Assembly (NCBI RefSeq): GCF_010015445.1
Contig: NC_053133.1
Location: 1,116,001-1,180,000 of the forward strand
Length of the DNA: 64,000 nucleotides
Direction of reading: 5' to 3'
DNA from: Perca fluviatilis
Lineage: Eukaryota; Chordata; Actinopteri; Perciformes; Percidae
In this document: piece by piece, positions 1 to 12,479 of the stretch
How positions within the stretch are numbered: position 1 is the first letter of the stretch
Layout of the letters: every line of letters starts with the position of its first letter
Program-made: the position numbers and the translations under genes
Notes under the pieces: generated by a model
What the model was told of the DNA's origin: nothing
Databases searched by the model: none
The model's input: the letters and a program-made list of their open reading frames with translations, nothing else

Positions 1-479
1 AGAATGCACCCAGAAATAACTAATGCTGTAACAAACATATCTCCAGACAAAACAAGCAGAGAAATTAAGGTGTAGTCATGTGTTTTGCGCGATCTGCGGT
101 GGCGATCCTGCAAGAAGAATAAAGATAGAGGAAAATGTTAGGTTCGGGATCAGACTCCGGAAAGACTGTTGGATTGTCTTAAAGGAATTCTGATCCTTAT
201 GCATAAGTTGTTATTTCCTTGCAATATCATTTACTAAAGTTTGTTATAGACTAACTGAGCGAACCCTGTGTATTGATTTCTGGTCTACCATGCAATGAAC
301 ACAACTTAAATGTGGAGTTTGAGAGGTGACCAATTGGAGTCAGAAAGACTCTGGCCACTGGGGCCAGACCAGAACCAGTCCAAAACCTTCGACAGACATG
401 ATTAAAGGACCATGGTTAGGAAATGAGATAACACAAATGTCATGACATCTTCTCATCTACCTCATGAATATTTCAATCT
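1..479. other. No gene seen; part of a dispersed repeat
   Basis: No credible coding frame. About 219-260 resembles 16,819-16,860 (both run from TTGCAATATCATT through ACTAAAG), so part of this stretch belongs to a dispersed repeat that I cannot name. Confidence 0.4.
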
Positions 480-797
<318 letters not shown>

Positions 798-1966
798 ATA
801 TTACGGTCATGACGTGAATGACATTAGATAATGGTACTGACATGGAACAAACCAAGGGCAACAATGCAAAATAAGATGGAAAATAAAATGGTAATGACTT
901 TTCCACCGGTTGTCCACGTTTATAGAGCCTACATGAAAATACACAGTAAGAACACAGGGCGAAGTATCCAGATGCGCTTTCTGTAGTCCACCTTCAGAAC
1001 ATTGTGGTGGCAATAACATCTGGCGGTCACATGATTACATAGGCAAGTGTAACCGCGATTGTCCTTATGAATTCTTCTTCACATCTTTCCTTGACCTCAT
1101 GATGTTTTCCATCGGTTGTCTCTGTGATCATAACTTCAGGGAAGTAAGTTTCCCGGCCGAGGTTCAGTCAGATTTTACAAAACACGGAGCAGTTGGGAGG
1201 GGCCGTTCGGCCGCTCGCATCTGCCCTCTAAATTGACAGAATGAAATGGCCCAGACCATTTCACGGCTAAAGGCCGTACTGTCACTTGTTATAATACGTC
1301 CATGAAATCTCCTGAACCTCCTGATGGCAAGTGCACTCCTGGTCATCGACTCAAGACAAGCGTGTTAACGTAAAAGACAAAACCGCAGGCAGGTAGCTCT
1401 GTTGTAATGAAGATGCAAATCTGCCGTGCTGGGCTGATGCGCCGAGTCATACCAAGCCAGCATGTGTATGGAAAAAGAGCTTAAGTGAAACACACTTTCT
1501 TACAAAATTCTAGTATTATCGACTTCAAGGATTTTTAATTCTAATTTCAACTATCGCTTGCTAAAAAGTGGCCACTGTAGCCACAAGAGTCATTTCCGGG
1601 ATAATGTTAGATGCTTAGATGTAGTGTAATAGTAGTAATAGTAAAGAAGTCTGGTAAGGCAGTGCTACCAGTTGCAATATCTAAAGTTGGCTAACATTAG
1701 CCACCACAAGCTACTGGTCATACCAGACCAAGTAAGGCTCTAGCAAGAAAACCCATGAGTAGGCTATATTAAATTGAGAATGGGTGCTCAGGAATGTAAC
1801 ACTTAGTTTTAAAGAAGAATAATGTGATCTTTCGTAACATAGTATCACTTTTAAAGTGTGTGATTAACAAAGTCCTTGAAGTTTATAGAAATGCATTTTA
1901 CTTTATTAAATTGGAACATTCTATTATTCGTGCTTTTTACACATTATTAAATTTACGTAAAAAGCC
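798..1966. other. Unassigned, no gene seen
   Basis: Both strands were read. The short open frames lack any motif or splice support. No terminal inverted repeats or tandem arrays were recognised. Confidence 0.3.
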
Positions 1967-2164
1967 TTAAAGTGCCCATATTATGAAAAAAATCACTTTT
2001 TCTGGGATTTGGGATGTTATTTTGTGTCTCTGGTGCTTCCACACGCATACAGACTTTGAAAAATCCATCCATGCTGTTTTGAGTGAGATACAGTTTCTGA
2101 ATGTGTCCTGCCTTCAGTCTCTGGGTGAGCTGGTCAAAATCTGCAGGGCTTTCTACGTCACTAG

Positions 2165-5100
2165 CAGTGTTGTAATGTAACGGAGTACAAATACTTCGTT
2201 ACTGTACTTAAGTAGAAATTTCACGTATCTGTACTTTACTTCGCTATTTAAATTTATGTTAACTTTCACTTTTACTCCACTACATTTCCTAGATAAAATG
2301 TATACTTTTACTCCGTTATATTTCCACTAAGCATCTTCATTGCTCGTTACTAAAAAATAAAATTAGAAGAAATGTGTGCGACTGCAATAAGGGAGGTTTG
2401 GCGAATCACTGCTCCTAGATTGCATTACGCGCACGCTCCGCACGCCGTACGCTCTATTTCAGCGCATGTTTGTTGCTAAAGGAGGAGGAGGACGCACAAC
2501 TGAAACCGCCATGGAAGCATGAGCCCCTACCGGAGGACCTCCCGTTATCGTAGATGACCAGGCTCGACATAAGCAATGGCCCGATGGCCCGGGGCAGTAA
2601 AAACGTATGTCGGGCTGGTTGCAGCCACAGTCACTGGTGTGTGCGTTACTTCACGCAGCACATGTAGCCTACTGACTGGAAACGTTACCGAGGATTATTT
2701 ACCGCCGATGGCGCATATGAACTAACGCTACACTCGTTACTGTAAGTAGGTAGCCTACAATTAGGCCTGTCACGATAACAAATTTTGCTGGACGATAAAT
2801 TGTCCCAGAAATTATTGCGATAAACGATAATATTGTCATCGAGAGACCATTTGCATCTAATATAATGATAATGGCATAATAATACAGGTACATCTTTTCA
2901 AAGATCAATACACTAAAGAATATTTAACACTGGAACTGGAAGACATTTTAAATATCCACAATGTCTTTGATCTCCTTTAGTATGTCGTCTTTCACGCTGA
3001 TGTACAGTTGTGGAATTGCCGTTTGTGACACGTAAGTTCTCAGACTACAGACTCTGTACTACATTTTACAATTATTTAACACTAAATATTAAATTTAAAT
3101 AATATATATTAGATATACTATCTGCCACATGGCGAGTAAATGTACCAAAATAGTTCTGTTTTTCAGTCTTCATTTTCTTCAGGTCGGAGCTTCGTGGGGG
3201 CGGGCCGACACACAGAGACACACACACACACACACTTTCCACACTCCGTGTCCGCGGACAGCTGTAGGCTTGTACCGTTAATGTTCTGTGCATTGTCGGA
3301 CACATGCAGCCACTTTCCTGAAACCGCTTGCGAGACTGACGAGTCCACAGCGGCGTGTATGTCCGAGCCCGTCTCCACCGCCTCCACCTGCAGGTTGTCA
3401 GCTGTGTGGTTTGGAATGAAACGGAGAAAACGGGACGCCGAGTAACACGGGTGATATCGCTCATATACTTTCTTTTTGACGGCGCCTTAACTGCAAAGTG
3501 CTGCAGGAAACCCTGCTCCAACTCTCAACTAGCGTTTGTCTGTCTCTGTCTCTCTCTCGGCCTGGAGTCCCGCCCCCACAAAGACCATGCGACTGACAGG
3601 GTTCACTCCTCGTTACGCTAAGGAACCGAGAGTGGTCCTCCAGTCTCTTTGGTAGAGAGAGACGAGGAAAACAAACAAGCATGCAAATGGAAATGATCGC
3701 GGCCGGAAAAATTATCGAGCTCATTTTTTTTTATCGTGCGATAACTCGATTTATTGACTATCGCGACAGGCCTACCTACAATAAAACCTCCATGATTAAA
3801 GAGTCAATACTTATCAATAACCCACGTACCTGTTCTACAGGCAGAAACACGTAGAAACCATATCTCAGTCTGCGCTGTCCACTCTCCTCCACCGCGCTGT
3901 GCAAACACAGCTCTACTCTCCAAATAGCGACTTTACAAACAAGCTAAAATGAAAGATGTCAGTTTGCAGTCTAACTGTTTGTCTTAATTTGCAACCAATC
4001 TTGAACTTTGGACAAACTCTTGTAAACGTAGCTGCTGTCTAAACGAGCCATCCTCTCCGCTGGAGCGGTAAACCTATGGATGTATTTTAAGACCAAAACA
4101 AATACATGTGGCTACTTAATATGCACGTGAATGACGCGTTCTTCATTCTTGACGATGTTGCCGGTTGTATTAAATAGCAACAGAATTGTCTTATTTCAAA
4201 TTAGGCATACAGGACTAATCTGAGATCATTTTCTAGTTAAGTAGCCTATCTAGTTATCATTATGGATTTTCCATGTTTTTAGGGGTTTGCTTACTAATGT
4301 AAAAAATATAGCATTAATTTAGTAAGAAAGTGAAAATATCAAACAAGATGATGCGTATTAGGTATAATTTTATTTTCTTTATTTGAAAGTCCGGCCCCTG
4401 GAGTGTCTGCTTAAAGAAATTCTGGCCCTTGGAAAAATGTAGTAGATGACCCCTGGTCTAGCTTTGCTGCTAATGGCACAACATCCAGTGGCAGTGGCTA
4501 GCTGGGTTAGAACCATTTTCTAAAGCATAGGTGCGTCGTATATTTTCCTGCTTTTTTGTCCTTTTCCAGTCACACCTAATGATATTTCTTTCAGGGCCAG
4601 TAAAAATATAGAAGGGGCCAGCAAAACTCTGATCTACTGGCCCCGGGGGCCAGTGGGGATTTTTTTTTTATGTTGAGCCCTGCGACCACCCCGACGATAG
4701 TGGTGAACTCGGTGAACAGGGTAGTGGTGAAGATAACGTCATACACCTGTGTTGCAAGAAATGTTTCTGTACATTGATGTCAGCTTAAAAATCTGCTGTT
4801 TGTTCTTTGAACTTAAGAGAATTGTGCCTGAAAAGTCCTAGAAAAGAATGTGATTTTGATTTGATGAGTGAGATTAAGAAGATATGGGAACCCTGAATAT
4901 GCTTTATGCTTTACTATAAGAAAGACACAATAAAAGTTCCAACTGCTTGGTTTTAAAAAAAAAAAACTTTTACTTTTACTTCAAATACTTAATTACATTA
5001 AATATCAGAAAATTACTTTTGATACTTAAGTATAGTATATATCAGATACTTTAAGACTTTTACTTAAGTAATATTCTAAAAGGTAACTTTCACTTCTACC

Positions 5101-5170
5101 AAAGTCTTTTTCTAGTACGATACTTGTACTTTTACTCAAGTATTGCTTTCTAGTACTTTATACAACACTG
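2165..5170. mobile_element. hAT transposon inside the TTAA element
   Basis: The 3,006-bp insertion has CAGTGTTGTA inverted ends and a perfect 8-bp target duplication, gtcactag, at 2,157-2,164 and 5,171-5,178. Eight-base duplications with CAG-type ends are diagnostic of hAT. The arms are rich in TACTTTTACTTAAGTA-like subterminal repeats, a well-known fish pattern. No transposase frame was found, so it is probably non-autonomous. The related copy at 36,600-36,804 lacks this insertion, which gives an independent empty site. Confidence 0.88.
2762..3774. mobile_element. hAT-like element nested in the hAT
   Basis: The inverted ends TAGGCCTGTCACGATAA and TAGGCCTGTCGCGATAA differ by one base. The 8-bp target duplication cctacaat is exact (2,754-2,761 and 3,775-3,782). 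Subterminal ATCG-rich palindromes (for example GATAAACGATAATA) are typical of the group. The interior has a short (AC)n run near 3,218-3,236. Frames of 74-149 codons on both strands overlap each other and show no domain, so I treat them as chance. Confidence 0.88.
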
Positions 5171-5771
5171 GTCACTAGCTGAAACATTTGGTGTGTGCTA
5201 ACCACCAAAGTTATTATAGTTTTCATTTGTCATTAGTTTTTATTTTTATTTCGTTTTGACGTTTTGTTTTCAAATTTAGTTTAGTTTTAATTAGTTTTTA
5301 AAGCAGGTTTGCTAGTTTAGTTTAGTTTTTATTTTTTGAAAATGCTTAGTTTTAGTTTAGTTTTTATTAGTTTTAGTTTTAGTCTTTTTTTGTAATATGG
5401 GTTATTTGTCGGGGGCAAGATTCAAAAAGGTCAGAAAAAGTATTATGTAATAATAACTCAACAAAAACATAATACAATTTTATGTATTCACAATGTATTC
5501 AACAATAACACCAGTACATACAATGTACATATGATGAGCACAAATATGTAAACAGTCTACACAAGATGCAGCAGTAAGTGCAAAATGTTCAAGTGACGTG
5601 CCAAGAAAAAACCTAAATAGCCAACAGACTAAAGAAGACGGTGTTTTGAACTTTGGTTCGAATAAAGTGACTTTTTGAAGTCAGTCGACTCACATGTGTA
5701 GACATCCCAGTATTAATACACATATTGACCCAGGCTTCCTCATGCTTTTAGTGTTACTTAGTATTTACTAA

Positions 5772-5978
5772 TCAGCAGCTATCTCCGTGAAAGCCCTCCT
5801 GTAGTGTTCTCTGTCCTGTGGTTGTCTCCGTCATGCTGCCTGGTCCTGGCCCCATAGCCTCCTTGTGCGTGCTTCTCAAATGTACATTCAAATTCGTGGG
5901 ATTTTTCCCTGTAATAAATTGTCCACATATTTTACCACCTTCCATTGCGAGGCACTTGCTCTTATCTGACGCAGTCAT
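5772..5978 (-). pseudogene. BED zinc-finger remnant of a hAT transposase
   Basis: The 68-residue frame contains C-x8-C spacing near its N-terminus, then H and H in VHLRSTHKEA. This is the zinc-ligand pattern of a BED finger (after CLAMEGGKICGQF), with which many hAT transposases begin and bind their own ends. It lies inside the hAT at 5,205-7,182 and is read leftward. No RNase-H-like catalytic core follows, so only the DNA-binding end is left. A terminal fragment or a captured first exon are both possible. Confidence 0.6.
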
Positions 5979-6575
5979 ATCAAATAGGACTCTGCCGCTT
6001 TCTTCCGACTTTCGGTACCGCCATGATGCCAGGCGAGGGCCATGTTGTGTTCAATTTGACATGGAATGTCGGAATTTCTGGGTTCCCACTCAGAAACTAT
6101 GTCTACGGCATAAACAGGTCTATGGTCGGAAATATCAACTCTGAAAGATATAACGTTATTGACTCTATGAAAGAGGTTGACAAAGACGAAAATAAGGACA
6201 TTTACTCTTTCATTTTATTTTACGGAGTGTCTATTTGCACCCCCGGTACGAATAGCCTCGGCCACACAGCTGAGCTATTTACACCCTGTGACGTAACAAC
6301 AAAAAAACGTTGCTCGCGTGCACCGAAATCATGGCGGACGTTCATCTTCCATGACCGCAGAAACTGGCATATTAGGGAAGTTTTGTCTCTGAAGTTTATA
6401 ACAATTGAATTTCTCGCGGAAAATGGATACTACAGTTGCGCTTTCTGTCTTCAGTGAAAGCATACAACCGTTAGTTTGTTAGTTAGTACCTATTTTTTGT
6501 ATACAGTATGGTTACCTAGCAACCGAGGCTTGAAGAAACCAAGTGGTAAAAAGTTGCTCAAGTTCCTGAAAGAAT

Positions 6576-6645
6576 TGCTAGATGAGTGGTTAGTGCGCTT
6601 GCCTTAGGTATGGGAGTTTGGAGTTCGGTTCCGCTGTGTGGTGAT
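6576..6645 (+). other. tRNA-like sequence with A-box and B-box resemblance
   Basis: GATGAGTGGTTAGTGCG resembles a pol III A box, and about 35 bp later GAGTTCGGTTCC resembles a B box. The order and spacing suit a tRNA-derived module such as a SINE head or the tRNA-like part of some fish DNA elements. Stems cannot be paired well, so it is not a functional tRNA. Confidence 0.35.
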
Positions 6646-6914
6646 CTTTTTTTTTAAATTTGGATTGGATAATTTGCATGCAATTGCGTAAGTCAGGACC
6701 CGCGAACGCGTATTTTTATTTTTTTTTTGCAGGGTGGTAGGGGAAGACTCATGAATATGCATGCTCTGGTTGGGTTGGTTAGGTTTAGGCAAGAGGAGTG
6801 GGATGGTTATGGTTAGGGTAAGAATGTCAGGGCGATAATATTCCAAAAAGGTGTAATACATGAGTAGTATGGATAACTGTGCGTAACTATATGCCAAGGT
6901 ACTGTAAATGCACA

Positions 6915-7030
6915 GGGGTGCAAATAGCATACATTGATATTTGTACCAGGGGTGCAAATAGCATACACTTCTAATTGCACCAGGGTACAAATAGCATACA
7001 CTGCTAATTGTACCAGGGGTGCAAATAGCC
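6915..7030. repeat. ~34-bp tandem repeat, about 3.5 copies
   Basis: Units begin GGTGCAAATAGCATACA and end in TTGTACCAGG, with small changes between copies. The last unit runs into the terminal inverted repeat of the enclosing element, so the array is an expansion of its own end. Confidence 0.75.
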
Positions 7031-7625
7031 TCACCCTTTATTTTATTTTAGTTAGTTTTGCAAACAGACATTACAGTTTTAGTTATAGTTTTTTTGTAAT
7101 GCCTCGTTTTTATTTTTATTTCAGTTTACAACGATGTTTTTCCCACCTAGTTTTCATTATTTCATTCATTTTCGTTAATCTTGCTAACCACTTTTGCTAG
7201 TACCACATCAGCTAGCTGTTTCTCCAACTTAGGTCAGTACAAGGCAGGATTAGCCGGGAGACTTCTTCTAAACGAGGGCACACTTCCAACTTTGCGTGGA
7301 ACACCTGCAGAAGAGGGACATGGAAGTAGTTCTATAGTGTTGTAGCAGTGTTTTGTCATTGAGAACGAGGTGGCTAACCGCTAGCAGCGCTAGCTTCTAG
7401 CTAGTAGTGCTTATCTAGCTACTGCACATGTGCGACTCCCAACAGAGATGGGATAGAAGTGAGATGCCTCACTCTGTAGCTAAAACAGAGAGCTCAACAC
7501 ACAGGGTGAAAAGAGGAGCAACAAATATATAGTGTTTTCTGAAAATTAAACCACATAAACCTATTCTGGTACAACCTCAAAATACAATTATGAACCTGAA
7601 AATGAGCATAATATGGGCACTTTAA

Positions 7626-7980
7626 GCCTTGAGTACCTTTTCTCGTATGTTTGTCTGTTGTTGAAAAAAACGTATATGGGGACAATGAAATGTAACGTTA
7701 TAATCATCTTTCAACCTCCTTTCAGATGTGCATGTACTGTATGAATCTTTTTTCATTTAAACACATGGTGGTTGACTTGCTAGAATATGAGTTTTTTTCT
7801 TCTTTTTTACATTTCTAATGGAGTTCGCCAAACTGATTGACAAACACTATTTTATTAAAGACCACCTACCTGAGTTTTTTCACATTTCATAAAATTATTT
7901 TAATTTATTTCCTGACCTCTTTTGTTCCCCAGTATATTCTATTAAGGTTAGTGAATCTTAAAGGGCCAGTTCACACAATA
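7626..7980. other. Unassigned spacer
   Basis: AT-rich sequence between the TTAA element and the foldback element. No gene, repeat unit or motif was recognised. Confidence 0.35.
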
Positions 7981-8212
7981 GACCTTTTTCACGGCAGACA
8001 TGTTGACGTGTCATAGTAGGAAAAACACAGGTGTATTCAAAACCATTACTGATGGCTGCATTCCACTTAGGAGAGGCCCTGGTATTGTGCATGCTGACTC
8101 ACTGAAATATCTTACTGGGACACTTGATGGAATTGAGCCATCGTTAAGGTTATCAATGTCAGCTGTGCTTTTCCTACTATGACAAGTCAACATGTCTGCT
8201 GTGAAAAAGGTC
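7981..8212. mobile_element. Foldback MITE with ~45-bp inverted ends
   Basis: GACCTTTTTCACGGCAGACA at the left is matched by the reverse complement at the right with one or two changes, and pairing extends through TGTCATAGTAGGAAAA. The 232-bp unit has no coding capacity. A clear target duplication was not found, so the superfamily is open. Paired open frames on both strands are a by-product of the palindrome. Confidence 0.75.
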
Positions 8213-11200
8213 CATTTACAAAACATAAAATAAAAGTCTCTTGAGGATTATAATGCTAATTATGTTATTATCATTATCTTTTACTTTTACTTAATGTTCA
8301 GAATGGGTGGGTCCAAATATTTTGTATTCCTGAGGTGAGCGTTTTGAATTTTCAAGATTTTTGTTCTTCCATAATCTTCCAAACCGCTGAACTTTTTTTA
8401 GAGTAGGTAGGACTCATGAAGTCATAAAAGGATAATATATGAAAATGAAGTAACAATGGAAAAAGAAACAATTCAGCTTAGGGGCTTATAATAATAATGT
8501 GTGTTGTTGGACAAAAATGTGTAGTCATGACATTTAGCTTCAGAGAACTTAAACAAATTTAAATGAAATGATTTGTACAGAACTGCAGTGAGATACACCC
8601 GTAATGGCTCAGGTATTTTTCATTCTTTGGGACTATAGAATAACCTTGAATACTTAAGAAATGAAATAACATATTGAAAAAGATCTTTAACAGCCATGGA
8701 TGCAATTAAGACCTTTTCGAACCTTTCTTTTATTTGTGACATATATTATTGTCAATGACTGTTCTATATCAAGCCATGGCTATTATTCCTGAAGTATGAT
8801 CACTGTCCATTATTGTTATTACTAAACATATTCTTGTTTACATGAATTATTTTAAATCATAGAATATTTTCTGCAGTAGAGAACTGTATGACAATGTTGC
8901 AGCATTGTGAGTTGATGCCACAGCTAAAACATGAGTGAAAAAGCATTCAGGGTGCATTTGGTCTGGCTTCATTGTCCTCTGTCTATGAACTGAACAAGGC
9001 CATGATGACAACACCTGATATGGCCCTGCAAACAAATCATGCTAATATTAAAGGTGTATTATATTATATATTTTGCTTGCATGTGGTAGCTGCCTGTGCC
9101 GCACTGCCTCTCAGCTGCTTTTGTGTATCCCCTGTTGTATTTGTTTTGTTACTTGAGAATACATTACATATTCACATTTCTGCGGCAAGAGAATCCTTTG
9201 AATATTAGCAAGGCAGGGAGCTGTCTGACTTGATCAAATATTGCCCTGCAGTAGTTTCTTTATACAAGTCAGGGTTTTATTTCAGATTCACACTGTGCTT
9301 TTTCAAGAACGGAGCAGAAAGAGAATATGTACTGTATATGTGTGTGTATGTGATAAGAGTGTGTGCAAAGCATGAATGAGTGCATGTTTGTACTTGAGCT
9401 GGGTGCAAATAAAGGCCCCGAACATTTTTCATCCGACTAATGCATAATTAAAGCCCACTGTGTTTGCAATAATTATGGTACTGTATATCTACCATGGCTG
9501 GAAAATGACTATTTGTCCCTCAATCTGCTGCCCCAAACATTTACGTGTTTGTCAAACATCTAAGGAAGGACACTGTTGGTCTAACACATTATCAATCAAA
9601 TATTAGGTTGCACAGTTGCTGTGTTGTGCAACTGTTGCATTTCACGGCTCCTAAACCACTAGGCCACTGGACATACCAATTGCGACCAGTACGAACAATA
9701 ATAATGGACAATTATGTAGGGTCATTTTTCTCCAGAAGACAAATATAGACAATAGCCCTCCTCAACTCCTCTATCCTTAATCACTTGACTTGTAAATTGA
9801 TCGAGACCTGCCATGTTAAAGGATAAAATTCCTAAAATGCACTCAGAGGAGTTGAGGAGAGAGATGAGAGGAGACTTCCAGAGGAGAGGGAAGTGAGAAC
9901 ACACAAGTGTAGCCTATGTGGAAGTGTCATCACTAAACGGGTATACATGCTTCACCCCCCCACCCCCAGCGTCGCCATGGCACATGCAACAGCTGTTCGG
10001 GACTGTTAGGGATGAACAGAGTCATGAAATGTTCTTGAAACATAGCTAAGCTCTTTTGGGTGATCCTTCTTTATAACAAACAGTTGAGTGTGTGAAATAT
10101 ACTTACACATTCAATAATGGATTGATTGATCATAATTCACAGTCATCTGTGCATGTGTGGATCTATAGCACACTGAATGCCAAAGAGTTCAATGTGTAAG
10201 GATATACAGAATGCCTAATACATCTTTTTTTGCCACATATGTCATTATTCTGTGGAAAAAAATTAAATAACATTAAAAGACAATTTCATTTATTTTACAA
10301 TTTCATAAAACATCCAATACAAAAGTGCATCTGAACAAAACCAAGCTCTAATAACATAATGACAGATCAATTAAGCCACATATTATTATAATACATTTTT
10401 ATTATTAACATGTAGATTTCTGCTATGGAAACACAAATACAGGACAGAAAATAAAACACTGAATCCCATGAATAAAAAGGGATGAATTCATTTCAATAAA
10501 CACAAAGAAATTGCATTTTATTATTCTTTGTAGGTTTTCTTTTGCGTTAAGCCCAGTGACAGGTAATACAACTGTGTACACACCATAAGTAAAGGATGTG
10601 ATTTAAAAGTCACGCTCAAGTGAACAAGGATGTCCCATTTCCCAACTGAGGATTCCTCTGTCCTCACATCTCTCCCTCGCGTCTTTCTGCCACGTCTTAC
10701 AAGGGTGGAGGTAAGACGCGAGGAAGAGACGCAAGTGAGGGAAACAGAGTGCAAAATAACGTAATGGTATGAACCCAGACTGTGCGTTTCAATACTATTT
10801 ACTATGCCACGAAAGGATTTATGTCCCAGTATGTCAAATGCAGTATGTCAAAAATACCAGGATATCCTACTACATCCCATCACATTTTGCAGTTTGCAAG
10901 CCAGCATGCTGTTCTGGCTATTCTGACCCAAAAACGTCTGCACAGCATATATGAGCAAGAGGGTCAAAGTTTAAGGCACAATTTGATGACAAAGTAGTCT
11001 GTCCCACTTGAATGCATACTGCATGCAACAGTAGATACATTGGAAGGGCAGCTGTAGTACCTACTAGAAGTAAGAAGTAAAAAGTAAAAGTACGCGATTT
11101 GGGGCACAGCAGACTCTGGTTTTAATGGAGCTGCCTGTGTACATAACAATGTGTCAGGCAGCAGGTCTTTTATCTGAATTTATCTGAGTAAGAAGACAAA

Positions 11201-11864
11201 AAAAACTCACATATGACAGGACCTACCGACCTGCATGTGTGAACTAGTCAGTGGAGGAGGGCCCTCTAAAATATTAATAACGTGTCATATCCATCCCAGT
11301 CACAGTGGTGACAGCAGCTCCTTTGTTTCATGTATCCGGTTCAGTACAACAAACCCTGAGCTCTGTGGTCAGACTGTTGACACGTGTATAAACTTGCATT
11401 TCTCCACAGCCTTGTGCAAATAAATGCATCCAATTTCCACTGTCATTGAATAGCCAGCAGAGAAATAAGCAGGGCTTTATGGATGCCACTGCTTGTACTA
11501 GAGAATTGTTGCGTTTTCCTCTGTGTAATGTGTCTCCACTCCACCACAGTTTTATTCTGGAGTCCTTTAACATGGTTTAATGTACCCATTAAACAACGGT
11601 CTACTAATTCCTACATTTATATTACACACATAGGACATGCTTTTAAGAGGAACATTCTGCCAAACTCTGTTTGTCTGTGATCAAGGAAATGTTTAGAATA
11701 CTTAGGATGTGTTTTAAGTGAAGAGATTATGTCCTCAAGAAGTATTATAGCCTAATGTAATTTTGTGATCATACAGCCTGCTCATCAACTCTTGAGTTTT
11801 ATTTACACAGATCCTACTGGTCATGCAGGCTATTCTTTTGATTTCATAATGTGGAATTCTGAAG
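8213..11864. other. Long stretch without a recognised gene
   Basis: Mostly AT-rich sequence without domain-bearing frames. About 10,662-10,740 can form a hairpin whose arms share CCTCGCGTCTT. About 10,780-11,060 and 15,280-15,600 share motifs such as GCATACTGCATRC and look like members of one dispersed repeat. Some unique blocks (for example 9,400-9,520) could be conserved noncoding DNA, but that needs a cross-species alignment. Confidence 0.3.
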
Positions 11865-11872
11865 GTTACCAG

Positions 11873-12471
11873 TAGGGCTCCCTCTTCCTTGTCGATTGGT
11901 CGACTAATTGGTAATTTTGGTCTTAGTCGGCTAAAATCGCTTTAGTCAGTTGGTCATTTCATGCTGAAGACTTATTTCCGAAAAAAAAGGTATGAGCACA
12001 TCTCTCAAAAGTGGTGCTTTTGCATGAATTGTTGTGGAGAAACTCAGTTTTACAGATCTATTGATCTGTTGCCCTGCAGTGCCCTGCTACGCCATGAACA
12101 ACTAAAACTTCTATTTCTAGTCATAGTTCCATTATCTTTATTATGACTATTATTGCCACTGTTCATCACACCCCAACCGGCACCGTCAGACACCACCTAC
12201 CAAGAGCCTGGGTCTGTCTTTTTCCTTGTCACTGTTGCACCAAATGCTTGCTCTTTGGGGAATTACTGGAATTGTTGGGTCTTTGTAAATTATAGAGTGT
12301 GGTCTAGACCTACTCTACATGTATCTGTAAGTGTCTTGAGATAACTCTTGTTATGATTTGATACTATAAATAAAATTTAATTGAAATTGAATTAAATGAA
12401 CTTATCGATTAGTTGAGAAAATTTTACGAATTTTAGCCAACTAAGAATTTCTTTAATCGAGGACAGCCCTA
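11873..12471. mobile_element. hAT-like MITE with 8-bp target duplication
   Basis: The ends TAGGGCT and AGCCCTA are inverted, and subterminal GACTAA/TTAGTCG motifs mirror each other. The target duplication gttaccag is exact (11,865-11,872 and 12,472-12,479). The 599-bp unit holds a foreign LINE tail (12,140-12,400), so the MITE itself was shorter. Confidence 0.85.
12140..12400 (+). mobile_element. L2-type LINE 3' tail nested in the MITE
   Basis: The sequence has the order of a common percomorph LINE tail: CTTGTCACTGTTGCACCAAATG, GGAATTACTGGAATTGTTGG, GTGTCTTGAGATAACT, then ATAAATAAAATTTAATTG with a short AATTG-like repeat. It is non-coding and 5'-truncated. Identification rests on recognition of the tail. 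Confidence 0.65.
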
Positions 12472-12479
12472 GTTACCAG

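Larger units (their letters stand above)
6224..7036. mobile_element. Unclassified element nested in the second hAT
   Basis: The left end GGAGTGTCTATTTGCACCCC is an imperfect inverted repeat of the right end, which reads GGGTGAGGCTATTTGCACCCC on the other strand. The flanks are T/A-rich on both sides, so no clean target duplication can be called. The interior carries a tRNA-like stretch (6,576-6,645) and a short tandem array at the right end. The superfamily is unknown. Confidence 0.6.
5205..7182. mobile_element. Second hAT inside the TTAA element
   Basis: It is bounded by an exact 8-bp duplication, gctaacca (5,197-5,204 and 7,183-7,190). The arms are full of TTAGTTTT/TTTTTATTTTTATTTC repeats. 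The terminal inverted repeat is weak: the left end begins CCAAAGTTATTATAG and the right end seems a few bases short. The related copy at 36,600-36,804 has the uninterrupted target, supporting this as an insertion. A BED zinc-finger remnant (5,772-5,978, minus) fits a hAT origin. Confidence 0.78.
1967..7625. mobile_element. TTAA-flanked non-autonomous DNA transposon (copy 1), with nested insertions
   Basis: The element runs from 1,971 to 7,621. TTAA stands on each side (1,967-1,970 and 7,622-7,625), and the terminal inverted repeat AGTGCCCATATTATG is perfect at both ends. TTAA targeting is known for piggyBac and Kolobok elements; I cannot tell which applies. Removing the two direct insertions and one copy of each duplication leaves about 650 bp without coding capacity, so it is MITE-like. 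Related copies lie at 25,097-26,882 (opposite orientation) and 36,600-36,804. The right arm of this copy matches the left arm of the second copy for well over 100 bp. Confidence 0.85.

Noticed and set aside
3072..3621. Cluster of frames of 74-149 codons on both strands
   Set aside because: All overlap one another inside a non-autonomous hAT-like element and contain microsatellite-coded His-Thr or Cys-Val runs.
5945..6457. 170-codon plus-strand frame
   Set aside because: It crosses the left end of the nested element at 6,224 without any change in frame character, and has no recognisable domain.
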